Source: Gracilaria domingensis
Lineage: Eukaryota; Rhodophyta; Florideophyceae; Gracilariales; Gracilariaceae
Reading direction: 5' to 3'
Assembly: GCA_022539475.1 (NCBI GenBank)
Contig: VCMS01000129.1
Location: 101,351-165,350 of the forward strand
DNA length: 64,000 bases
Positions 22,622 through 34,627 of the stretch are shown piece by piece. The notes under the pieces are model-generated. The model was not told where the DNA came from and did no database searches. It saw only the letters and a list, made by a program, of their open reading frames with translations. Each line of letters begins with the position of its first letter. The first letter of the stretch is position 1. A program made the position numbers and the translations under genes.

Positions 22622-23653
22622 TCAAGTAGAGCACTCTTAAGTGACAGGCTGAAGAAGAAAGTCGCTTTGCGCCGATGGGAGATTGGTCAGGCAGCCCCTG
22701 AAGCCTTGGTATATCGTGGCGCTGCGCAGGCCGCTCAACATAAACTGACGCTGCAATCTCACGCCGAGCAGTACGCCGATGCCATAATATCGCTTCGTTC
22801 AGCTGGCTATCTGCCGCCCGAAGCAACCCAACAGCCGTCATTGGTGCAACCTCCTGTATCTGAGCCCCCGCCAACCTCAAATGGTACTACCACAACTAGC
22901 GCTCAGCTCCCGCAAGTTTTGGTGGCTCTTCCACCCACTGAAACCAATTGCGTCATCTGCCTCGAGTCTATCATCGTCGTACAAAGGGGAAGAACCTTAC
23001 CATGCAATCACATCTATAACAGTCAATGTGTTCGCGTCTGGCTATGCCGAAAAAACGCCTGCCCTTGCTGCTGTAATCGTGTGCTGGCCAGGAGACGGAA
23101 ACGCTCTAACAATCAAACGTCGACTGCGGTTGTCTCAGATCGCCCTGTTACGCTTGAGACAACATACCCGCAAAGAAGAGATGATCGAGGCGAGAACACC
23201 ACCTTGCAGAACACACTGTCACGAGACAAAAGCAGATTTCTTTCCCGTCAGTCTGATGATATGAATTTGGATCGCTTCAATTCTGATACCACCAGCCAGC
23301 TGGATGAGCATAATACTGCAGAGCTTTTGTCGCAGGTTCGCAGTGCGCTCCGAGGTCAGTCTTCTATGCTAAGCATTGCCACTACATTCAGCGCGTCGCC
23401 GTCTGATATATTGCCAGCGCCACTGCTGGCTTCTACTCCGCTCTCAAATGAGTTGTCTTGCCCAGAAGACGAACAGCGACGAAGCTCGTCCTTGGCAGGG
23501 GAGCGGACAGAACTACATTCTACACCTCCTGTTTTTCATCACACTGCGACAGAAGCGTGTGAAAGGCAAGTGGATGGGGATATGGACGGAATCGCTCCTT
23601 CGCCTCGTGCAAATGTGGGGACCATGTCACCGTCAGGATTTGGAAGCAGTTAG
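22622..23653 (+). CDS. RING-finger protein, probable E3 ubiquitin ligase; 5' exon not found
   Basis: The frame is open from 22622 to the TAG at 23651-23653, but no ATG precedes the RING domain. A CAG just before 22647 (GTGACAG/GCTGAAG) could be a 3' splice site, so the first exon is probably upstream and unresolved. The RING lies near 22950-23085: CVIC, a 14-residue loop, then LPCNH, CVRVWL and CPCC. Spacing fits a RING-H2-like finger, but the fifth zinc ligand is Asn where His or Cys is usual (H-I-Y-N-S-Q-C). An Arg-rich patch follows, then a long Ser/Thr-rich, probably disordered C-terminus with no membrane segment. The RING would recruit an E2 enzyme; the substrate is unknown. A 5'-truncated pseudogene is the alternative. 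Confidence 0.65.
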   Translation, partial: SSRALLSDRLKKKVALRRWEIGQAAPEALVYRGAAQAAQHKLTLQSHAEQYADAIISLRSAGYLPPEATQQPSLVQPPVSEPPPTSNGTTTTSAQLPQVLVALPPTETNCVICLESIIVVQRGRTLPCNHIYNSQCVRVWLCRKNACPCCCNRVLARRRKRSNNQTSTAVVSDRPVTLETTYPQRRDDRGENTTLQNTLSRDKSRFLSRQSDDMNLDRFNSDTTSQLDEHNTAELLSQVRSALRGQSSMLSIATTFSASPSDILPAPLLASTPLSNELSCPEDEQRRSSSLAGERTELHSTPPVFHHTATEACERQVDGDMDGIAPSPRANVGTMSPSGFGSS

Positions 23654-25999
23654 TTGGAGGAGACCCACATTACTTGTTCTTCATGCTATACTGCCGCAGC
23701 TATCTTTAAAGCAAGTGGGCTCGCTTGCACTTTGTCGAATTCAAGATGTTGCGCTAACTCTTAATTACACATTTCTTTTCGAGTGCACTTAATACATTGA
23801 TTTGTACTAATCAACCGTCAAATCGTTCAAGACGAAGGTGTACCCGACATAGTATATATTGTTTCAGCGAATGTCTTGTGACATACCTTATCGTTATTTA
23901 TCAGCTCTCTGTAGCGGACAGTCTGAGCGCTCCCTCCATTGTTTGCTTCGCTAGCAAAGAACTCAACAGGAGATGGATTCCATATCCGTTTCCATAGTTA
24001 GAGAAAATGTAAAGGCCACAGGATCATCCGCATCGGAAAACAGCTTGTGAACAAACTTGACTCTTTTCAGTTTGTGGTCCAGGCTACAGGTGGATTGCCA
24101 AAACTTTTGGAACTGCATATGTGTGTTGACTCTGCACATCAAGGCCTGGTCCGTACTATGATATGTGCGGCATGTCGAACAAACGCTTAATGCGGCTCTT
24201 ATTCAGTAAATGTCGCAGACTCTTGTCGAAACCAAGTGCAGCCTGCCATACACGGATACGATCTCGGGTTTTAGATGTTGAGAACGTGCATCCCAAAGCG
24301 AAGAAAAAGTCTTTACTACAGACTCGGTAGCTTTCTATCGCGTATGACTCCTTATCGGTGTCGCCGACAAAATATTCTGGAAATCTCACATTAGATCTGG
24401 TAAACGTATACTAAGCGTCTCACTTTTCTGCTGGAACAACACTCTCAACAGTATGATTTAGAAGAAAATCCCAAGTGCTTAACTGTAACGCGTTAGCTCT
24501 CTTCTTTGGTGACGCTTTTCCCTCAAGGCCCAATCAAGCCCTCCTCGTTGAGTTGATCAGAAGGGCGACGTCAGTTACAAAAGAAACGTGAGTACCTTTT
24601 TCTGTAAACAATAGCATTCCTCTGCACAAGGGCATGGGCTGGCCTTAACCTGGTTAGGATGCAGGAGTGTGTCTACGTCTATGTGACGACTTATTACACT
24701 TCCATGGATGGGATTTCGGGACATTCTACGATCAAGCTGATCACGCAAGGTTGTGATTTGGTGGCCTGAACGGATTCATTATCACGATGATGGCATCTCG
24801 TCACAACATCTCTCGCATTGAACTATTTTCAGGTTTCGTGACAGGCCATAACGAGGGCTCTTCCTACGGCGCTGTAAAGGTATGCCACTACGATGAGAAA
24901 CATGAGGGTTCTCTTGGGCAACTGCGGGTGACAGAGCCTTTCACATACATGAACATAGGTATCTACGTACATACAGATTCAGCAGAGACCACAGGCACAG
25001 CTAAACGTCACCCGTTCTGTGGATACAAGCTCTCCCTTGAGAGAGATGAATTCATTTGCCTTTTTGTTTCTTCTCCAATGAAGTCCAGAAATACTCCAAG
25101 AATATGAACGCTTTAAAGAATAAAGGGATGGGACCATGATGATGATGATGAAGGTTCCTCCATCTTTTCTTTCATATGATGTAAGGGCACCCTTCAGATT
25201 CGCACTACAATGGTGTTAACGGGAAGAGCTTGGAGGCCATTCTTCCTCTTTTTCGCCACAAGAATAATACTCCACGATACTTTTCTCTCTCGAAAGGTAT
25301 CGGTCTTCTTCGGGGTCCCAAACGGGATTCGTTTCACTTCCGAATTCGAAATCAAGTACGCATCGCGAAGGTGGACCTCACGCACACATCGTTCTTACTC
25401 TCTAGGAATACACTACTCGCTCAAAGGGGGCGCAATAATATTCCACTTTTTATGAGTAGCGTGTAAGGCAAATAGGGGTACAATCTGAAGGAACATGAAT
25501 CACGGGCCATTGATCCTTGATCAAGAAGTATAAAGACGGCAATACCTTCGTATGTTAGAACAAAGTCAAGATGTTATTCGAAACGCTATTGAGCTCAGAT
25601 CAGTCTTGTAGTAGATACAGATACAGAAGTATTTCGTTTTTCAGCAATGCCGACGCGCTAACTAATGGTATGATCTCGATTCTTCGGAACAACAAAACTA
25701 TCATACAGACATCGTATTATAGTCAGCGCCAAGAGACTTGGTAATGCAGATTGTGCAACAGAAAAAACAAATTACCACCCAGTTTCGAGACAAACGATAA
25801 ACGGAAGTGCATCCTGTCCAAAAACAAGCGCAAAATCATATGGAACTACTCATGACAGATGCTGCGACAGCCTTTTGCATCTTCAGGGTAATTCACGACT
25901 TCTATCCACGAGACCAGCCGTTCTGACTACTGATAAAGTCGTTTATTTCGTCACGTAACCATTGTTGCTCTACCGGATCCAATGCATCTCCAAATACAT
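23654..25999. other. gene-free stretch of ordinary composition
   Basis: No supported coding sequence. A minus-strand fragment near 24156-24389 (YRVCSKDFFFALGCTFSTSK) faintly resembles decayed transposase sequence. A short ATGATGATG run occurs near 25138. Confidence 0.4.
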
Positions 26000-28900
26000 G
26001 TCATCTGTTTCCTTCATTGAGGACTAGGAAGACTGTTGCCAGTGTAGTTGCCGTTTGGTTCTTCAGAGGTATTGACCTTGTGAGTTTTGTGAACCTGTCA
26101 GTTATGAATACTACAAAGCCATAGCCCTCCGAGGTATTGGACAGAGGCCTCAGTATGTTTATGGCGACAAAATCTAATGGCCTCGCCACCGAGAATAGCT
26201 TCAGGTACTTCTTGTGCTTCCTAACAAAATCTCGGGTCTTAACGCACGAATTGAACTAAATCACATAGGTATAGATGTCGTTAGCCATATGCAGCCAAAA
26301 GAACTGTCTCCAAAGGTTGTATTACAATCGTGTAGCTCTGGGGTGACCCGATAATCGTGGGTTGTGTGAGAGGTATAAAACCCTCTGTCACAACGACTCA
26401 GGTACAATCTTCTGGAGTGCTTCGTCTAGCGGTGAGCGGCGAACCAGATATCCATTATGATCGACGTCAAACTGAGAGTCTTTCCTCCAAAGTACGTCAG
26501 CGAGCGTCTTGCGGAACCTATCGATCGATTGATATCGCAAGAACTCTTCATGGGTGGTTGGGGAGTGCTCCCCTTCTTCCAGAGAAAAAAGAGTTCGCAC
26601 TACCACTTGGCAGGAACGGTCATCATCCCAGTATCCCTTTAGCACATCGTTATCCTCGTGGTTGGCTGTTTCAATGGTAAAGGATGCGATGTCGTCGTCC
26701 ACTACGTCAGTGTCGAGTCCTTCGATGTTCAACCGGAACATGGCGTCCGCCACTCCGTGTTTGAACCTGCGGCGATATTGCAAATTGTATTAAAAATCTT
26801 AGAGTCTTAGAAGTCATTGGGCTAATCGACTTGATGCGTTTGCGAGGCCTAGAATCCACCTCAGGCATTCATGATCCGTTCGGAGCCTGAATAATTCATC
26901 ACATAGGTACTGACGAAGCATTGGCATCCTCCATGCTACCACCAGCCACTCTTTCTACGTTACGGTGTAGTTCTGCTCCGCGTGGTTTATGGCTCTGCTC
27001 CAGTAACCTATGAGTGCTAGAGTTCCGTCCTTCTTGTCCTGCATGAGGCAGCAACCTATTTGGGCATCGGACGCATCCGCGTCCCAGGTATACGGGAGAC
27101 CCGTCTTGGGTGATTCCACTATCGGTAGGGGTAGTGGTGCTGCTTTCAATCGGTAGAAAGCGTCTACTTCGTCATCTTTCAAGCAGTAGAAGTGGGAGGG
27201 CTGCCCTTTCTGTAACCGTCGCTTCAGAGGCGCGTCTATTTTGCGAACTTTTTGATGACTCGTTGGTAGACTTTACGCAGACCTATAAAGGATCGTATCT
27301 CGGTCTGCGACGTGGAGAGCGTCGCTTCCTGTACCGCCGGGATATTCCGTTTGGTCACTTCAAGCTTCCCAGGGCTCATTTTTTGCCCTAGGTACTCCAC
27401 CTCTTGGGTGAAGAACATGAACTTTTGTAGCTTCGGAGCTACAACCACTTTCTGTAGTAGCTCTAATAACACTTGGACATGTGCGAAGTGTTCTTAGATC
27501 GACTATGAATAGATGACTACGTCTTCTGCATACACCAGTGCGGTTCTCCATTTCACTTTAGGCAGTATGATGTCCAGTGCCCTTTGGAAGGTAGCTGGCG
27601 CGTTTCGTGAACCAAACGGCTTACGTGAAAAGCGAAGAGTCCTGCGTGACATGTGAACGCTGTATTTTCGCGATCAACTCCTGGAATTTTGATTTGCCAG
27701 TAAGTGCAGTTCGCGTCCAGTGTGGCAAAGATGTTTGCATCTCCTAAAGAGTCGATACAATCTTCTATCATCAGGATGGGGTAGGAATCCCTCACCGTTA
27801 CGGAATTCAGTTTTCTGCAGTCAATACAGAACCGCATACGGGTCTCTCCAGGCCTCTGGACTGGCACCACAGGGCTAGTAACCGCTATTTCGGAGTTGAC
27901 TAGTAGGCAACTCCGAATTAGCGGTTTCTATCACCCTTTATGGGGACATTCGCTCCATTTCCTCCAGCTGTGCCTCACGGGCTTTATGCGCCGCTCGATA
28001 TTTCTGTTGGTGGATGGGGCGAGAGTGCGGTTTCAGGTCGATCCTATGTTGGGTAGCCTTCATCGATCCCAACTTCTCGGACCACATGGTACTTAACGGC
28101 TACAGGAGTCCTAGGATGCAAGCTCTAAGCTCCTTCCCTTCGAGGCCTTCGTCTTCCAGTTGGTGACTTGGTCTAGATCCAGCGTCTGGTCCTTCTGGTC
28201 GTCTGGATCCTGTACCACTTGGTTTGTTGGCTGCATATTGGCACTGCCTCTCCCGTCCTTAGGCTACCTTCTCGTTTGACCATGATAGTGTCATCGTAGA
28301 GATAGTGCGCGGAGCTGGTAGGGCGAGACCAATGAGGGTATGCTTTGGCAATTTGACCGGACGGTTACTGAAGTTGGTTATGTAGACTTGGAATGGTTTC
28401 GTCGGAATGTTATCGACTATCCCATTTGCCATCAAGGTCATATGTAGCTCAGCTAATCGTGAGTGGTTCGGAATAGTGACCATGCCGGGTTGTTAGCATG
28501 TTGCTTTCGCGACCATGTGGTTCATAGGCGGAATAAACACCGCTTTTGCTAACCGTACCTTACTGGATAGCGTATATTCCGCCCTCGGCTGGTATTTCTG
28601 CTTCTTCTGCATCGGATAAGCTCCTTGGTGGTTGCTCACAATAGCGATAGGCGGAACATTTTGAAAAGTAAGCATCTTCGAGTGGAGGAAATGGCACAAA
28701 CATGCTGATCGTTGAACGTCGTCGGCAGAATACAGTCGGTTGCCAGTTGTTTCAAGACGATAAAAAGAACTCGTACCTTCATGGTGTCAATTAATACCAT
28801 TATGGTCAATGTCCCCATGACAGTTAGTGGTATGTTGATAGCGTCAACCAGTCAGTTTGTAATTGTATACGCCTGAAGCTTGTTAACTTGCCGAGTAGAT

Positions 28901-29088
28901 AATAGTACTTTGGCATTCACCAGGTTAGATCCTGCCCCGGTATCCAGGACAGTAACACATGGTAACAAGTGGTTACAACTAATCCCATGGGTGGCGTTTA
29001 TCTCATAGTTATTATGCTTGAGGAAGCATACTTGTTCGGCGTCGTCCGTGAGGCCCTTCTCACCTGTAACTAACGGGTAATCGTCCAT
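26000..29088 (-). pseudogene. pol: pol of element C (protease, RT, RNase H, part of integrase), broken
   Basis: Protease motif VLDTGAGSN lies in the 29088-28852 segment. The connection region is at 28483-28259 (THLGLALPAP-like flank). RT fingers and palm are at 27870-27553 and the thumb/connection at 27472-27236 (EIRSFIGLRKVYQRVI). RNase H is at 27182-26955 and integrase N-terminal and core fragments are at 26783-26388 and 26189-26001. At least five frame interruptions are visible. The sequence left of 26000 no longer resembles integrase, so the 3' third of the element is deleted. Confidence 0.75.
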
Positions 29089-29099
29089 ACTTGCACTAT

Positions 29100-31222
29100 T
29101 TGGATTCTGGAAGGCCTTCCAGATTTGGAGAGTCGGGGAAGGCCTCTATCCCAACTGTTTGGAGTTTTCTGCCGGTGGGGCGGGATCCATTTGGTCCTGC
29201 TCTGTGATTAGGTGTACCTGTTGCGGTGCCGACGCGCCTGGGCGCGCATTTGCGTGCCCCGTGCCAGCGTTACGCGCCGTAGCTCCAAATATATACTGGT
29301 CTTTCTGCTGGCGAGCGTTGAGGAGCGCAGCTCTGTTCTGCGAGCCACAGTCGGGCACGCCGTAGCCAAGTGGTGAGGTGAAAACCAGAACCAACAGAGG
29401 AGGTTTCTCGTTGTGTGGTCTTCCATCGCAGGCAACGGTGCGTGCGGTGAGAGACGAACTCTAGTAGGTGCTGCGCTCCGTTGCGTGGGTTGGCTCTATT
29501 TCCTCCATATTGGTTGAATGGCACCGTCAGGACAGGAGTGACCCGAACGGATACCTGTGATGGTGGAGTCGAGGTCTGCCTTCAGGGTCGCTCGCTGGAA
29601 ACCGAGCTGGACAACGAGGTATTGCCCTGTTAACGAGTCGTGGGCTGAGAGATCGCCAAATGGATTGGCCGACATTGAGAGGCGTACTATGTGGAGGCCT
29701 CATCCGTAGTGGGGTCCTCCTCCTCTACGTCAAACACTGACCGTCTGGTTTTCCCTCTTTCCTTTTTCTTCGATGCTTTGCCAAGCGGTGCCGAGTCACT
29801 CTGGGATCCTGACCGAACGGGGTCGCTTAGACCCTGCTTGTGGCGGGCTAGAGCGTTGTAGTCAAACGTGAGGTTAGTAGCTAAATAGCTGCGGATCTGC
29901 TATCGGATGGAGTTTGCCGCATTATCGGCATACATAGATTTCAACTTCTTGGTCGTAAAGACACTTCCACAGCGGGAGGATCGCCCATAAGGAGCGAGCA
30001 AATTCCAATTCGGTTTGTCTAGCGCCTGGGCCATACGCGAGCACTTCTGCGTACGCCCCTGGATCACCTCATCGGTAGCATAGGTTTCTACTAGGAAGTT
30101 GACCACCTGCGGTTACGTTGTCAACATTTCTGTTTGGTCTTCGTCCACTGCCATGGTGTTACCATGGAGGCGGCTGTAGAGCAGAGCTCTAGCCTGACCA
30201 GTTAGGTAGAATTGAAACAACTACATGGCCGCCGCCTCTGAAAACCCATTTTGGTCACAGGCGATCTTGAATCTTTGAAGGAAATCAATGATCGCAATGG
30301 GATTATCCCCGCTGAAGCGAGTTTCACCCAGTTGGAAACGAAGCTTCCTATGATGCTTCTTTATCTTCTGCGCTACGTCTTCGGTATATTTAGCATGTCT
30401 GTTCTCGAACCTGTAGGTACAGTAGTCGACCGCTTTGGTGAAAAAATCATTGAGCGGCGTAAGTACCACTAGGGCGGTTTCCTCGTCGGAAGTTGAGTCC
30501 GAATCATTATACCTTTTGCTCTTACCCTTGCAGGAATTCTTTCCTTGCCTCAGGGGAGAGTCCTTCCCCTTGCCTCAAGAACTTTTACGGTCGTCGTCTC
30601 CTGACGAGTCCGAATCGGTTTCCGAGAACGAAGAGTCTGAGTCTGACCGTTGACTCTTTCTCTTTTCCCTTTTGGTCTTCTTCTTCTTACGATTTGGTGT
30701 ACGTCGACGCTCTTCTTCTGAGCCCGATGAGTCTCCATCAGGTTATCCCCCATCTGGTCCTGACGGAGCTCCACCAGTGAATTAGGGGAGGTATACGTAC
30801 CTCGTGCCCTCCATACAGGGAGTCTCCGCCCTTTTCTCCATGCGATCAATGAGTCCTTCACCAAGTGGTTGCGTAGGAGGGTTAGGATGGAGACTACCAA
30901 GTGGTCTAGCGGTCCGTGCTGCAGGCGGGGGAGCGTGCTTCATGAGCGTGGCCTGGGCTACCATCTCGGGTTGAATTGTAGCTCCCCTGTGCTGCAGAGC
31001 CAGCATTACCAATCGGTCAACGTGTTCCCGTATCTCGTTCTCGAGGTACTGTACCACCACCACGGCTTTCTTTTTGTGGACCTCCTGGCAGGTTTGACCA
31101 ACTACCACTCGAGTGACTTCGTCCATGTCCAGTCGCAGGCCGATTGGCACCTCTATTTGGTCTCCCACTGGGGTTTTTATGGGAGCAAGATCCGCCGTAG
31201 CGGAACCAGCGCCCGTATCCAC
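29100..31222 (-). pseudogene. gag: gag of element C, broken
   Basis: This is recognisable as scattered pieces. The 31222-30782 segment is the N-terminal region. The 30469-30221 segment holds the capsid-like core (FTKAVDYCTYRFENR, then FSGDNPIAIIDFLQRF), which parallels FSGEHPILVLDFLARF in element B. The 30106-29900 and 29435-29146 segments cover the rest, including the damaged zinc knuckle. The intervening Ser/Asp-rich tract near 30500-30700 parallels the acidic stretch of B. No intact reading frame remains. Confidence 0.65.
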
Positions 31223-31524
31223 TTGGTCAGCCCGGAGAGGGGTCGAGGGGCCCCAGTCTCTCGGTCGTTCTTCTTCTCTTTGGGTGGGCGTTCCTTTCGA
31301 ATAAGGTTCTCCGGGTTATCCACTGCCCTATAGGAAACTGAACCTTTTATGCGGTAACCACTTGGTGGAGCATTCGGCGCTCTTTTCTGGTATCAGGCGC
31401 AGCTTTTCATACTTTAGATAACTGGAGTTGAAACAAATGGCTTCGGCAACGGGAACCAAACCACTCGGGTATCTCGTAGGTTCCAAGCGGGTTTTCCAAT
31501 TCCACTTCATAGACCAAAATTCAA

Positions 31525-31537
31525 GGTCGGGAGACCA
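31525..31537 (-). other. primer-binding site of element C
   Basis: The minus strand reads TGGTCTCCCGACC, identical to the site of element B, five bases inside a CAGCACA LTR end. It is preserved although the rest of the element is badly decayed. Confidence 0.65.
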
Positions 31538-31760
31538 AAATATGTGCTGCAACCGATCAGTGCGAGGTGTTAGTGAGGAGCCTCAAATCGGCTTAACCCT
31601 ACGGTGGCTGAAACACTTGACAACGAATAGCTCGGTAGCACCCACCGCTGCCGATAATGCACGGTGACCTGTGATGGAAACCCAGGACGGCTGAAACAGG
31701 CACAGGATGTCCAGAGTTCTGCTGCTTGTAGGAATGTAGCTCAGTGAACTAGCGTCTGTT

Positions 31761-33109
31761 CAAAAATGGAGCCTGGGTGTAAGAAAGGTGGTGCTGTCAG
31801 AAAAGCTTACAGAAGTAAATGTAGAAAGTCTAATATTCGGAGGTTCGTTAGAGGAAAACGGTGGAAAATAGAGTCAGACTCAAAAGAGTCTGAGCTAGAC
31901 AATTTCAGCAGAAGAGAAGCCCAAGAAGCAATTAGACAAGAGATATTCCGAAGAGAAGACTTTTAGAACCAATTGTACATATTCGCACGGTGGGCCATAT
32001 AAAATAACTTGAGATAGCCCCCATTCGCAGGAAGACTCTGATATACTTCGTCTTAACCCGCGTACGAATTGAATAACCCGCACAATTACGTTGACTTTAC
32101 AGTACAACCAGTAACCGCAATTAGTGTGGGTGCACAATTACTGTTGTACTAAAAATCGTGTGAACCGTAATAACCCACACCATTTACGGTACAAACAGGT
32201 TCATGCACCGACTAATTTAATGTGGGGTACGATGGTGATTTCCGCCGGTGAAGCCAAAAAATAACGGTGATTCGCACAGGACTAGCGCTAAATTTGAATG
32301 TGCTTTTGGAGGAGCTTTATTTGTTCCTTGAACGTCAAGAAATTTGTAGCAAAGCATCGAAATCAATTTGACGGTGAAGTTGTTTTGCAGTAGATGGGAG
32401 ATCGCGCAAATGCTGAATCCACATCATTTGAGTCAAACGTATATAACATGGGCCACACTATTTTGGTTTGTACAATATTTAGTGTGGTATTGTAATTACT
32501 GTGGGACACATTAGTAGTGGTTTCTTTTGCCCAAAAAGGCCTTCATCAAATAGTGTGGGTTACATTTATTTGCGGTCACTGGGGTGTACTGCCTTACACT
32601 TGTAAGTACTTCAGATGCAAGGTGAGATGGCTACGGACTGTAGTTTCTACCCGTACCGGCTCTAAACGTACGCAATGTGACTGTCAGAGTGCCAAAATAA
32701 AGAATAACTTAAGTAGTCGCCAAGGGACTCCAAAGAGTACACTTTTCATTTACCTATACCTGTGTACGCCCTGTCCTGGACCATCGCTTATTAATGCCCA
32801 TCTATGTGGTTTTATTACAATTATACAAGAAAAAAGTGCCCTTCGGCCGCACGCGGCGCTTCGCGCCGCGGCCGAATGGTTCGTCTGTCACTGCAGCAAA
32901 ACTTCGTATTGAAAAACAGCAAAACTGTGCCATACCTAAATTATTTGCGTTCTGAATACAGCAGTGAGACATACATTGCTTGTTCTGTCTTCGATGTACT
33001 AGATTTTCTCATCAATACACAAATAAAACCTATGACGGTACGCATCATCCAAATATAGCATAATTTCATTTTTCTGTTTGCTAATCGCACTCAGTGTACT
33101 CAAGTGCGA
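31761..33109. other. AT-rich intergenic sequence, no supported gene
   Basis: Short ORFs only. Words such as GTGTGGGTT and TTACGGTACAA recur in both orientations between 32090 and 32600, suggesting decayed repeat sequence. Confidence 0.4.
32842..32873. repeat. GC-rich hairpin
   Basis: TTCGGCCGC on the left pairs with GCGGCCGAA on the right around a CTTCG loop; there is a four-base bulge (ACGC) on the left arm. It stands out in AT-rich surroundings. No coding context tells its role. Confidence 0.6.
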
Positions 33110-34010
33110 CGGTAAGGTGGGTTTTGAAGTAAACGCAACTACAGTTTGAGCCATGTTGAAGCAGTGACACAGTGTAGACCATCTCGTTCAATTTGCCCAA
33201 TGTACCGGCATATACGTAAGCATAATGTGATCCATGTAAAAACACTGACTCACTGTAGACCATTGCGTTGAATTTGCATAGTGTATATAATAACGCACAA
33301 TATAAGCGATGTTGACGAAGTGACTCAATTTGAAACAATCCGTTCAATTTTCAACGTAGAATACGTAAACACAATGTGAGTCAGATTGATCTAGTGACTC
33401 ACTGTAGACCATTTCTCTGAATTTGCGGAGGGTAATGCAGTATAATTTAGAATAATGTGAGGTATGTTGAAGAAGTCACTCACTGTGCACCACTTGGAAT
33501 CGTAGTAGACCATTGCGTTGAATTTGCTTAGTGTAACGGCGTATCCGCACGCACAATGTAACCCATGTTGAGGACGTGACTCACTCTAAATCATTTCGTT
33601 AAATTAACTCATTGCAACGGCGTATACGTAAGCACAATGTGAGCCATGTTGAATATTCAGCTCACTGTAAACCACTGTTTTGAATTTGCTGAAGGCAACG
33701 GCGTGTACGTTAGCACAATGAAAGTCAGGTTACATGAGAAATTCACTGTAGACCATTTTTTGACTTTGCTTCGTGTAGCGTCGTTTTAGTAAGCAAAATT
33801 TGACCCACGTTTAAAAGAATAATCACTGTAGACCCTTTTTTTTGAATTTCCTAACGGTCACGTTGTGTATGTAAGCACAATGTGAGCCACGTTGAATATC
33901 AGACTCACTGTATACCATTTCGTTGAATTCGCTTAGGGTGAGGTCGTTTAGGTAACACAAATGTGAGCCAAGTTGAAGTGGACATTCATTGTGGACGATT
34001 TTCTTGAATG
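33110..34010 (+). repeat. degenerate tandem repeat, about 95-bp unit, ~9-10 copies
   Basis: Each unit carries the ordered words CACAATGTGAGCC, ATGTTGAA, GACTCACTGTAGACCATT, GTTGAATTTGC and AACGGCGTATACGTAAG. Copies differ by many substitutions and small indels, so the array is old. It ends about 600 bases before the start of the orphan gene at 34628. Confidence 0.8.
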
Positions 34011-34021
34011 TTATTAGATTG

Positions 34022-34277
34022 ATTCACAGCTGCACCCTATAATGAGCACTGTTTGATGTCAAAGCTTTTGTGATACATGAATGTTTCTGCTGTGATATCT
34101 AAAATGGGAACGGATGGATTTCGTTAATGTGAAAGATGCTTGCAGCAATCTTCAGCTACAAAGTATAATTAGAACTTACTGATTTCAAACCTATCGTGAT
34201 ATATGAAGACTTCTGCCGTGATGCTTTGAAGAATTGAAACTGGTGGATTCCTTTAATGTTGGAGATGTTTGCTTGCA
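34022..34277 (+). repeat. two-copy tandem repeat, about 127-bp unit
   Basis: Copy 1 (about 34022-34150) and copy 2 (about 34151-34277) share in order TTCAGCT/TCACAGCT, GTGATA-ATGAA, TTCTGC-GTGAT, TGGATT, TTAATGT and GCTTGCAG. This unit is unrelated to the 95-bp array beside it. Confidence 0.65.
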
Positions 34278-34627
34278 GTTGAAGCACATTGTACATGACA
34301 GCGATAATTATGGATCTAGCTCTTGATGAGATATGTTGTGCTTGTAGACTGCGCTTTAATCACCAACCAACAGCAGTATCCAGCATTTTTTGCACTATGA
34401 ATAGAAGGCTAAGATTGACAACCACTAGATCGATGCCCAAACCTTCAGCACCTCAGCTCTTCAACAACTAAGCATTTTCGCGCTTCGGCCAGGCAGCCCT
34501 TTCGCTCTGCCGACTCTCTGCCCCTCGTCCCCTTCTCCACCCCTTTCCTTCCTACCCCACTCCTTTGCGCACCGCCCTCCTCCCTTCCGTTCCCTCTTCC
34601 TTCCGTCAATCACCGAAGATTTTGCCA

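Larger units (their letters stand above)
26000..31760 (-). mobile_element. Ty3/gypsy element C, old, truncated in the integrase
   Basis: Read leftward: LTR remnant (outer limit unknown), primer-binding site, gag fragments (31222 to ~29150), protease VLDTGAGSN (~28950), RT (27870-27553, with FCIDCRKLNSVTVRDSYPI), RNase H (27182-26955, with DADASDAQIG), and integrase. The integrase core is cut soon after its first catalytic Asp (FVAINILRPL near 26180; Asp itself replaced by Asn). Many stops and frame changes show it is much older than A, B and D. The gag knuckle has lost a Cys (CWFWFSPHHLATAC). Confidence 0.8.

Noticed and set aside
21801-22880. 359-codon open frame on the minus strand
   Set aside because: It overlaps the RING gene and the 56-bp duplication, has Arg/Ala/Ser composition typical of antisense GC-rich DNA and no protein-like segment apart from a short C-terminal stretch.
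24156-24389. Minus-strand 77-codon frame with a VCSKDFFFALG word
   Set aside because: Faint resemblance to transposase-type sequences, but too short and unsupported by flanking homology.
31725-31790. tRNA-like D-arm word TAGCTCAGTG
   Set aside because: No matching T-arm or acceptor stem within 90 bases.
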